DNA of 5,302 nucleotides from Desulfobacteraceae bacterium (GTDB lineage Bacteria > Desulfobacterota > Desulfobacteria > Desulfobacterales > Desulfobacteraceae), in assembly GCA_024225895.1 (NCBI GenBank), contig JAAEMC010000517.1, forward strand, positions 1 to 5,302, read 5' to 3'. The translations under genes were made by a program, and so were the position numbers. Shown here piece after piece: positions 1 to 5,302 of this stretch. The notes below the pieces were generated by a model. That model saw nothing but the letters and a program-made list of their open reading frames with translations, made no database searches and had not been told where the DNA came from. The first letter of the stretch is position 1, and each line of letters starts with the position of its first letter.

Positions 1-121
1 AACTGAGAATCAATCCATCAATACGAAAAGAACTGATGTCTGGTATCGGGACAAACCTGTGTGGCCTGCAATTATATTAATACAATCCAAAAGAAACACA
101 TTTTTTTGTTGCTATCAATTA
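1..121. other. Non-coding tail downstream of yejE, nothing identified
   Basis: After the yejE stop no frame on the minus strand starts a supportable gene before the window ends, and no GC-rich hairpin followed by a T run is present. On the plus strand two frames stay open in from the left edge (one closing at 80, the other running into yejE antisense). Neither has recognisable protein character. The stretch is AT-rich close to yejE. It separates yejE from whatever follows, so any yejF would be at least 121 nt away. Confidence 0.6.
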
Positions 122-1168
122 TTATTCGTAGGTCGTATGCAGTTTGGGATCAAAGGCTTCTCTTATGCCCTCGCCGGTAAAAGTTACGGTGATAAGGGTT
201 ATTATAAGCGCCCCGACCACGGATGACGCAATCCACCAGGCTTCCATATTCTGCCAGCCCTGGGAAAGCATCTCTCCCCAGGAGGGTGTGGGTGCCGGAA
301 GGCCAAATCCCAGATAATCCAGTGAAGTTAAGGCAATAATGCCGCCTGAAATGGCAAAAGGAGCGTAGGTCACAATCACGGAAATGGTATTGGGGATAAT
401 GTGCTTAAAAATGATCCGCCAGTGGGAAGCTCCAAGAGAACGCAGGGCCAGGACATATTCTCTTTCTTTTTCTTTATAGGTCATGGTGCGCATGACCCAG
501 GTAATGCTGATCCATCCGAAAAACGCCATAATCAGCAGCAGGATCCTAAAGTTGGGCACCACAATGGAAGAGATGATGATAATAATGTATAAAAAGGGCA
601 CATTGGTCCAGATCTCAATGATTCTCTGGAAAAACAGGTCAAATTTTCCCCCGAAATATCCCATGGAACAGCCAATGGAAATACCGATGGTATAATTTAA
701 AAAGAGCAGGATAAAGGAAAAAAGGATGGCTGTCCGGAACCCGTAAACAAGCCTTGCTAAAATATCCCGGCCCACATTGTCTGTGCCGAAAAAATGCCTG
801 TCCGATACCGAAGGGGCAAAGGGGGGGAATTCATTAAACTTCAGATCATTTTCATAAGGGTTATAGGGCACAGGCGGCATGATCACAAAATGGGATTCCT
901 TTGATTGTTCAAATTCTTTTTTCAATTCCCTGTAGTTGGTTTCATACTCATAGTTTAGCCCGAATGTCGAGCCTGGAATCATTTTGGAATAGGTCGGGAA
1001 AAACAGCCTGCCTTCATAGTAAACCACCAATGCCTTGGAATTGATAAAGACTTCTGCAAAAAAAGAAAAAAGAATCATGACAAGGATAATGACAAAGGAC
1101 CAGAACCCCCGGCGTATGGAACGGAAGCGCCGTATCTTTTGAAGGGTAACCGGATTGAGTTTCATCAT
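122..1168 (-). CDS. yejE: YejE-type peptide ABC transporter permease
   Basis: This is the partner permease to YejB (DppC/OppC family: OppC_N then BPD_transp_1). The two would form the membrane channel of a peptide importer. Counting from the ATG at 1168 it has 348 residues. The N-terminus (KLNPVTLQKIRRFRSIRRGF then W) closely follows E. coli YejE. A first helix at about 22-40 is followed by a long periplasmic segment (about 45-125). Next come the OppC-type signature GTDNVGRD (128-135), helices near 144-166, 190-205, 208-225, 263-284 and 312-331, and an EAA loop at 238-261 (LALRSLGASHWRIIFKH). SLDYLGFGLP and the ending REAFDP are further YejE marks. Three start codons lie in a row: TTG 1171, ATG 1168 and ATG 1165. 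GAGG at 1174-1177 is only 2 nt from the TTG but 5 and 8 nt from the ATGs, so either ATG is preferred; 1165 is equally possible. The gene sits 27 nt after yejB. No ATPase gene starts in the remaining 121 nt. Confidence 0.9.
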   Translation of the reverse strand: MMKLNPVTLQKIRRFRSIRRGFWSFVIILVMILFSFFAEVFINSKALVVYYEGRLFFPTYSKMIPGSTFGLNYEYETNYRELKKEFEQSKESHFVIMPPVPYNPYENDLKFNEFPPFAPSVSDRHFFGTDNVGRDILARLVYGFRTAILFSFILLFLNYTIGISIGCSMGYFGGKFDLFFQRIIEIWTNVPFLYIIIIISSIVVPNFRILLLIMAFFGWISITWVMRTMTYKEKEREYVLALRSLGASHWRIIFKHIIPNTISVIVTYAPFAISGGIIALTSLDYLGFGLPAPTPSWGEMLSQGWQNMEAWWIASSVVGALIITLITVTFTGEGIREAFDPKLHTTYE

Positions 1169-1173
1169 CAATG

Positions 1174-1177
1174 CCTC
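1174..1177 (-). promoter_or_regulatory. Ribosome binding site that decides the yejE start
   Basis: GAGG lies 2 nt before a TTG (1171), 5 nt before an ATG (1168) and 8 nt before a second ATG (1165). The spacing makes the TTG an unlikely start and leaves the two ATGs as candidates. The resulting proteins differ by one methionine only. Confidence 0.65.
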
Positions 1178-1181
1178 ATGT

Positions 1182-1205
1182 GTTTAAATCGTGCTTTATT
1201 TAAAC
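1182..1205 (-). repeat. Perfect 8-bp inverted repeat between yejB and yejE
   Basis: On the minus strand GTTTAAAT (1205-1198) and ATTTAAAC (1189-1182) are exact reverse complements separated by an 8-nt loop (AAAGCACG). The yejB stop codon TAA (1198-1196) straddles the stem-loop junction, and the yejE Shine-Dalgarno sequence begins 4 nt beyond the stem. The stem is nearly all A-T and no T run follows, so it is not a good intrinsic terminator. It could be a weak RNA hairpin affecting coupling to yejE, or simply chance in AT-rich spacer DNA. Confidence 0.5.
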
Positions 1206-2227
1206 CTCACCCGTGGATCCACAATGGCTACACAGATATCGGATAAAATATTTCCCAGCATAAAGAGCAGAGAAGAGATAACAAGTATCCCCATGACAAC
1301 GGGATAATCCCGGTCCACCACCGATTCATACCCCAAGAGCCCCATGCCGTTGATATTAAAAACTTTCTCTATTAAAAACGATCCCATAAGGATAATGGAT
1401 ATATTATTGCCAAAGCTTGTGGCAAGAGGGATCAGGCTGTTTTGCAGGGCATGCCTGAATACGGCCTTTTTAAAGGGAAGCCCCTTGGCAATGGCAGTTC
1501 TCACATAATCGGCAGACAGATTGTCCATAAGGGTATTTTTCATTAAAAGGGTCATAACCGTAAAAGAGCCGATCATATAAGAAAGAAGCGGCAGCACCGT
1601 ATGCCATGTTATATCAGCGATTTTCCGGAAAAAATTCATTTCATCAAAGGTATCTGAGACAAGACCTCCCAAGGGGAAGACATCAAATCTGGCAGAGAAC
1701 AAAACCAGCATCATCACACCGGCCACCCAACCGGGTATGGCATATCCGGTAAAAATTACGGCAGAAGTGATATTATCAAACCCGGTTTTATGCCGTATCG
1801 CCTTGGCAACCCCCAGCGGGATACAGACTCCATACACCATGATCAAGGTTAAAATTCCAAAATAAAGGGATATGGGAATCCGTTCCTTTATCATATCCCA
1901 GACCCGGTCATAATACCGTGTTGAATTTCCCAAATCCCCTTGCAGAACCTTGCCCAGCCAGATGAAATAACTGGTGAGAACCGGCTTGTCAAACCCGTAA
2001 TATTCTTTGAGTGTTTGGATTTGTTCTTCGGAAAGGGGCTGCCCCATACCAGCGCTAGGTGTCCGGGAAGAACTAATTTGATCTCCTGACTGCATCTGCT
2101 TATATTCGGCAATGATGCGTTCAATAGGGCCGCCTGGTACAAACCTTGTAATGGTAAATACCATGATGGTGATACCAATGAATGTCGGTATCACCAAAAG
2201 CAGCCGTCTTATGAAGTATGCTGTCAT
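1196..2227 (-). CDS. yejB: YejB-type peptide ABC transporter permease
   Basis: This is an inner-membrane permease of the dipeptide/oligopeptide importer family (DppB/OppB-like, BPD_transp_1). In E. coli YejB pairs with YejE, the ATPase YejF and the binding protein YejA to import peptides and microcin C. The 343 residues begin with the family start (MTAYFIRRLLLVIPT), and PGGP follows the first membrane helix (about 9-29). Further helices lie near 119-140, 153-178, 210-229, 265-287 and 310-335. The EAA loop that contacts the ATPase is at 241-263 (YVRTAIAKGL, then FRHALQN). The segments GLLGYE, RDYPV and the final VDPRVRF match E. coli YejB closely, which favours YejB over DppB or OppB. Its ATG overlaps the alaS stop as ATGA and I see no good Shine-Dalgarno sequence upstream, so translation probably depends on ribosomes finishing alaS. 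The exact substrate cannot be read from the sequence. Confidence 0.9.
   Translation of the reverse strand: MTAYFIRRLLLVIPTFIGITIMVFTITRFVPGGPIERIIAEYKQMQSGDQISSSRTPSAGMGQPLSEEQIQTLKEYYGFDKPVLTSYFIWLGKVLQGDLGNSTRYYDRVWDMIKERIPISLYFGILTLIMVYGVCIPLGVAKAIRHKTGFDNITSAVIFTGYAIPGWVAGVMMLVLFSARFDVFPLGGLVSDTFDEMNFFRKIADITWHTVLPLLSYMIGSFTVMTLLMKNTLMDNLSADYVRTAIAKGLPFKKAVFRHALQNSLIPLATSFGNNISIILMGSFLIEKVFNINGMGLLGYESVVDRDYPVVMGILVISSLLFMLGNILSDICVAIVDPRVRFK
2224..2227 (-). other. ATGA stop-start overlap of alaS and yejB
   Basis: Bases 2227-2224 read ATGA on the minus strand. TGA ends alaS and ATG begins yejB in the -1 frame relative to it. The preceding 15 or so bases (CAAACCATTTC before the ATG) carry no clear Shine-Dalgarno sequence. 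This arrangement is classical for translational coupling by re-initiation, and it shows that both genes share a transcript. Confidence 0.85.
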
Positions 2228-4878
2228 GAAATGGTTTGATACACCGAGTCAAGCGCCTTGTCTAAATGTTGAGGTTTAGTTCCGCCGGCCTGGGCCATGT
2301 CAGGGCGGCCCCCGCCGCCGCCGCCGACTTCTTTTGCCGCGGCTTTGACAATATCACCGGCCTTGTATTTATCGGTCAGGTCACTTGTGACAACCGAGAT
2401 CAACAAAGCCTTGCCAGAGGATTCAGCACCCAAAAGCACGATGCCGGACTTAATTTTTGTTTTGAACTTATCAGCCAAATCCCTTAACTGGGAGGGATTT
2501 TCAATATCGACCCGCTTTGAAATTACTTTTATGCCATTGACCTCTTTAATTACGTCATCAATATCTTCAATAGACTTTGATGCCATCTTGGCCTTAAGGG
2601 ATTCCAGCTCTTTTTCCAATTTTTTCTTATCCTGGATCAGGGCCTCAATCTTGGGGACAATATCATCCTTTGCCCCTTTTAAGAGCCTGGCAGCATCAGC
2701 AATCGTATCCTGTTCTTTGTGGATAATAACAAGGGCATTGCTGCCGGTCACAGCTTCAATACGCCGGACGCCCGAGGCAATGCCGATCTCTGATAAAAGT
2801 CTGAAAATACCAATATCACCTGATTGAACAGCATGGGTCCCGCCGCAAAGCTCGCTGGAAAATTTACCTTGGGAAACCACCCGAACCACATCCCCGTATT
2901 TCTCTTCAAACAGGGCGGTGGCACCGGACTTAACAGCCTCATCCATGCTCATTTCCTTGGTCTCTACCTTATAATTTTCCCGGATGCGAAAATTGACCTC
3001 TGTTTCAATGGCTTTTATTTCCTCTTCTGTCACAGAGCTAAAATGGGTAAAATCAAAACGCAGCCTTGTATCATTCACAAGAGATCCTGCCTGCTTGACA
3101 TGGTCCCCCAAAACTTTTCGTAATGCAGAATGTAGAATATGGGTGGCTGTATGATTTAAGGCTGTATTCTTTCTTTTTTGGGAATTCACTTTTAAGGTGA
3201 CTATATCCCCTTTTTTAAAGATACCTGAAATAACTTTTCCTTTGTGAATGAAAATGCCGGTGGGATCTTTAACAGTATCCAGAACTTCAAGCTTGCCGTT
3301 CTCATTTTCAATGATTCCCTTATCCCCTGCCTGACCGCCTGATTCGGCATAAAATACCGTGGCAGATGTCACCATTTCAATCACATCGCCCTTAGAGGCT
3401 GTTTGGATTTCTTTATCATCACGGACTATTATCAGTATGTCGGATTCATCCTTGATATCTTCATATCCCTTAAACCGGGTCTTTACCCCCTGGGAGGTCA
3501 GGGCTTTATAGGCCTCGCCTACGCCTTCAAATTTTTTGGTAGATCTAGACCTCGCCTTTTGCTGGGCCATAGCCTTATCAAAGCCATCAAGATCCAGGTC
3601 TATTTCCATATTTTTGACATGATCCTGGATAATATCCACTGGAAAGCCGAAGGTGTCATAGAGTTTGAAAATCACATCACCGGGCAGCATTGCTTTCTTT
3701 ACAGTCAAATCCCCTTTTACATCGGTTTTCACCTTACTCTCTGCTTCAAGAATTTGATTCTCCAAGTGTTTCAAGCCGGTATCAAGGGTTTCAAGAAATT
3801 TTTCCTCTTCATTTTTCACCACCTTAAGGATAAAAGCGGCAGAATCCTTTAACTCTGGATAAGCGTCATCCATGATTTGGAAAACGGTCTGGACGGTTTC
3901 GTGGAGAAAAGGTTTCAAAAGACCGATGCTCCTGCCGTACCTGATAGCCCGCCGCATGATCCTTCGAAGCACATAGCCCCTGCCCTCGTTGGACGGCAGC
4001 ACCCCGTCACAGATTAAAAAAGCCGAAGCCCTGGAATGGTCGGCAATGACCTTCATGGCCACTTCCACCTGGTCGGATTCATTTCGTTTTTTGCCGGATA
4101 ATTCTCCGACTTTATCCATGATTGGAGTAAAAAGATCGGTATCATAATTGGTGGGAACATCCTGTAGAACGGAAATTACCCTTTCAAGACCCAGTCCTGT
4201 GTCGATACTTGGCTTGGGAAGGGGCGTCATATTGCCCTGTTCATCTCTTTCAAACTGCATGAAAACCAGGTTCCACAACTCCAGCCACCGGTCACAATCA
4301 CACCCTACAGCACAATCTTCTCTGTTGCATCCAAATTCAACACCCCGGTCAATGTGAATTTCGGAACAGGGACCGCAGGGGCCGGTATCCCCCATGGCCC
4401 AGAAATTATCTTCTTCCCCGAGCCGTGAGATTTTTTCTTCGGGAACACCCACCTGATCACGCCAGATTTCAAAGGCTTCATCATCTTCATGGTAAATGGA
4501 GACATAGAGTTTGTCCTTGTCAAATCCGTACCCGTTAGTCAATAGATCCCAACCGAATTCAATGGCTTTTTCCTTGAAATAATCCCCAAAGGAAAAATTA
4601 CCGAGCATTTCAAAAAAGGTATGATGCCTTGCTGTATAACCGACATTTTCAAGGTCATTGTGTTTCCCGCCTGCCCGGACACATTTCTGGGATGTGACAG
4701 CCATTGTATAATCTCTTTTTTCATCTCCGGTAAAAACCCTTTTGAACTGCACCATCCCGGCATTTACAAAAAGCAGGGTAGGATCATCCCTTGGGACCAG
4801 TGAAGAAGACCTGACATGGTGATGGTTATATTTTTTAAAATATTCTATGAAGATTTTTCTGGCTTCATTGCCTGTCAT
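2224..4878 (-). CDS. alaS: Alanyl-tRNA synthetase (AlaRS)
   Basis: This cytoplasmic class II synthetase activates alanine with ATP, charges tRNA-Ala (usually read through its G3:U70 pair) and hydrolyses mischarged Ser- or Gly-tRNA-Ala. Its 884 residues are a usual full length. The catalytic core spans about 1-240, with the motif 2 region at 64-103 (KCVRAGGKHNDLENVG, then MLGNFSFGDYF) and motif 3 at 224-234 (SIDTGLGLERV). A Cys-rich insert (C184, C189, C193, C195) lies before LELWNLVFMQF. The tRNA-recognition region follows, then a beta-barrel segment (AESGGQAGDKG, 511-521). The editing domain carries the expected zinc ligands H576, H580, C678 and H682. A charged coiled-coil stretch (about 735-768) leads to the C-Ala (DHHA1) domain, which ends with GRPDMAQAGG. 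The ATG at 4878 is supported by AGGAG 7 nt upstream and by the typical N-terminus (EARKIFIEYF). The TGA stop overlaps the yejB start. No editing or catalytic residue appears missing. Confidence 0.98.
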   Translation of the reverse strand: MTGNEARKIFIEYFKKYNHHHVRSSSLVPRDDPTLLFVNAGMVQFKRVFTGDEKRDYTMAVTSQKCVRAGGKHNDLENVGYTARHHTFFEMLGNFSFGDYFKEKAIEFGWDLLTNGYGFDKDKLYVSIYHEDDEAFEIWRDQVGVPEEKISRLGEEDNFWAMGDTGPCGPCSEIHIDRGVEFGCNREDCAVGCDCDRWLELWNLVFMQFERDEQGNMTPLPKPSIDTGLGLERVISVLQDVPTNYDTDLFTPIMDKVGELSGKKRNESDQVEVAMKVIADHSRASAFLICDGVLPSNEGRGYVLRRIMRRAIRYGRSIGLLKPFLHETVQTVFQIMDDAYPELKDSAAFILKVVKNEEEKFLETLDTGLKHLENQILEAESKVKTDVKGDLTVKKAMLPGDVIFKLYDTFGFPVDIIQDHVKNMEIDLDLDGFDKAMAQQKARSRSTKKFEGVGEAYKALTSQGVKTRFKGYEDIKDESDILIIVRDDKEIQTASKGDVIEMVTSATVFYAESGGQAGDKGIIENENGKLEVLDTVKDPTGIFIHKGKVISGIFKKGDIVTLKVNSQKRKNTALNHTATHILHSALRKVLGDHVKQAGSLVNDTRLRFDFTHFSSVTEEEIKAIETEVNFRIRENYKVETKEMSMDEAVKSGATALFEEKYGDVVRVVSQGKFSSELCGGTHAVQSGDIGIFRLLSEIGIASGVRRIEAVTGSNALVIIHKEQDTIADAARLLKGAKDDIVPKIEALIQDKKKLEKELESLKAKMASKSIEDIDDVIKEVNGIKVISKRVDIENPSQLRDLADKFKTKIKSGIVLLGAESSGKALLISVVTSDLTDKYKAGDIVKAAAKEVGGGGGGRPDMAQAGGTKPQHLDKALDSVYQTIS
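2308..2325 (-). repeat. GGC-rich codon run encoding six glycines in AlaRS
   Basis: Six consecutive glycine codons (four GGC, one GGG, one GGC) encode G852-G857 just before RPDMAQAGG in the C-Ala domain. The corresponding E. coli stretch is GGKGGGRPD, so a lysine is replaced by glycine here. The DNA is a short triplet repeat of high GC content within a moderate-GC gene. Confidence 0.7.
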
Positions 4879-4885
4879 ATGTAAA

Positions 4886-4890
4886 CTCCT
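4886..4890 (-). promoter_or_regulatory. Ribosome binding site of alaS
   Basis: AGGAG is followed by a 7-nt spacer (TTTACAT) before the ATG at 4878. This is a strong, well-spaced Shine-Dalgarno sequence. It fixes the alaS start and shows that alaS can be initiated independently of recA, although the two are only 34 nt apart. Confidence 0.85.
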
Positions 4891-4907
4891 AAATTTCGCG
4901 TGAGCTT

Positions 4908-4933
4908 AATAATTACTCTTTATTATTACTCTT
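4908..4933 (-). repeat. Two-copy 13-nt tandem repeat at the recA stop
   Basis: Two adjacent 13-nt units on the minus strand, AAGAGTAATAATA (4933-4921) and AAGAGTAATTATT (4920-4908), match at 11 of 13 positions. The unit length is not a multiple of three, so the second copy is read in another frame and supplies the recA stop codon (GAG TAA). This looks like a small replication-slippage duplication at the 3' end of recA. Confidence 0.6.
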
Positions 4934-5302
4934 ATCGTCTGTTTTTTTCTGGGCAGCATCAGCAATACCCAGCTCTGTTCTCACCTTGTTTTCAATATTT
5001 TGAAAGATATCCATGTTGTCTATCAAAAAGGCCTTGACGTTTTCCCTGCCCTGGCCGATCCGCTCTCCTTCAAAGGAGTACCAGGATCCGCTTTTATCAA
5101 CGATATTCAGTTCAACACTCATATCCAGAAGATCTCCGGTCTTTGAGATTCCTTCCCCGTACATGAGATCGAATTCAACGGTTTTAAAAGGCGGGGCTAA
5201 TTTATTTTTCACCACTTTTACCCGGGTCCTGTTGCCGATGATGTCCTGGCCCTCTTTAATGGCAGATGCTTTCCTGATTTCAAGCCGCATGGAGGAATAA
5301 AA
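4913..5302 (-). CDS. recA: RecA recombinase, C-terminal part (5' end outside the window)
   Basis: RecA forms ATP-dependent filaments on single-stranded DNA, drives homologous strand exchange and triggers LexA self-cleavage in the SOS response. The frame stays open to the window edge: the last 12 bases read FYSS in frame and join MRLEIRKAS, matching the RecA core around F218 of the E. coli protein. The Met codon at 5290 is therefore internal and the gene continues beyond 5302. The visible 129 residues hold the end of the ATPase core ([25 protein letters not shown]) and the C-terminal domain ([17 protein letters not shown]). The nucleotide-binding Walker A motif lies outside the window. The tail after ELGIADAA is short and lysine-rich (KK, then DDK, then NNKE), unlike the strongly acidic E. 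coli tail. The stop is TAA, 34 nt before alaS, with no hairpin-plus-T-run terminator between them, so read-through into alaS is likely. The identification is very secure. Confidence 0.97.
   Translation of the reverse strand, partial: FYSSMRLEIRKASAIKEGQDIIGNRTRVKVVKNKLAPPFKTVEFDLMYGEGISKTGDLLDMSVELNIVDKSGSWYSFEGERIGQGRENVKAFLIDNMDIFQNIENKVRTELGIADAAQKKTDDKSNNKE

Noticed and set aside
71..76. TATAAT on the minus strand as a promoter for a gene beyond position 1
   Set aside because: The sequence matches a -10 box, but the hexamers 16-18 nt upstream (GTGTTT and neighbours) do not resemble TTGACA, and the only TTG-containing box (TTGGAT) is 8 nt away, which is too close. AT-rich spacer DNA gives such matches by chance.
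3..80. Plus-strand frame open from the left edge to a TAA at 80, possibly the end of a convergent gene
   Set aside because: Only 25 codons are visible, they match nothing I recognise, and a second plus-strand frame is also open across the same stretch. Sequence left of the window would be needed to tell.
101..107. Run of seven T on the plus strand as an intrinsic terminator
   Set aside because: No GC-rich hairpin precedes it on the plus strand, and for the minus-strand operon it would be an A run.
1169..1171. TTG as the yejE start codon
   Set aside because: It is only 2 nt from GAGG, too close for initiation, and two ATG codons follow directly at suitable distances.
1891..2178. Minus-strand open frame of 95 codons overlapping yejB in another frame
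   Set aside because: It is fully contained in the yejB 5' part, whose frame matches the YejB family. The alternative product resembles nothing.
2297..2827. Plus-strand open frame of 176 codons inside alaS
   Set aside because: It lies wholly antisense to conserved alaS domains, begins with a proline run that merely mirrors the glycine codons, and has no recognisable protein character.
3403..3852. Plus-strand open frame of 149 codons inside alaS
   Set aside because: It is antisense to the AlaRS tRNA-recognition region. The composition is that of a shadow frame and no ribosome binding site or promoter is evident.
5013..5300. Plus-strand open frame of 95 codons opposite recA
   Set aside because: It is antisense to the strongly conserved RecA core and is best explained as a shadow.

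Overview
The window holds four genes, all on the minus strand and packed head to tail, so transcription runs from position 5302 towards position 1. In that order they are the 3' part of recA (cut by the window edge), a complete alaS, and two complete ABC-transporter permease genes of the YejB and YejE type. About 96% of the bases are coding, no gene is visibly broken, and I see no mobile element, CRISPR array, rRNA or tRNA.

Region by region: 5302-4913 is the RecA C-terminal part; 4912-4879 is a 34-nt gap with the alaS ribosome binding site; 4878-2224 is alanyl-tRNA synthetase with all expected domains; 2227-1196 is yejB, whose start codon overlaps the alaS stop as ATGA; 1195-1169 is a 27-nt gap with a small inverted repeat and the yejE ribosome binding site; 1168-122 is yejE; 121-1 is a non-coding tail in which I find no convincing terminator, promoter or gene.

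Organism: a Gram-negative bacterium of moderate GC content. A YejB/YejE pair of inner-membrane peptide permeases, recA followed directly by alaS without recX, and an AlaRS with a Cys-rich insert ending in GCDCDRWLE together suggest the former Deltaproteobacteria, most likely a Desulfobacterales-type sulfate reducer. This is an inference from protein flavour, not from a search.

How the genes could work together: the short gaps and the ATGA overlap suggest one transcript carrying DNA repair (recA), tRNA charging (alaS) and peptide import (yejB, yejE). recA-alaS is a familiar conserved neighbourhood. The unusual part is the tight joining of a YejB/YejE pair to alaS, with neither the binding protein (YejA) nor the ATPase (YejF) in view. 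Nothing here is clearly an undescribed system. The best leads are the alaS-yejB coupling, the split transporter, the hairpin between yejB and yejE, and the small duplication that supplies the recA stop codon.
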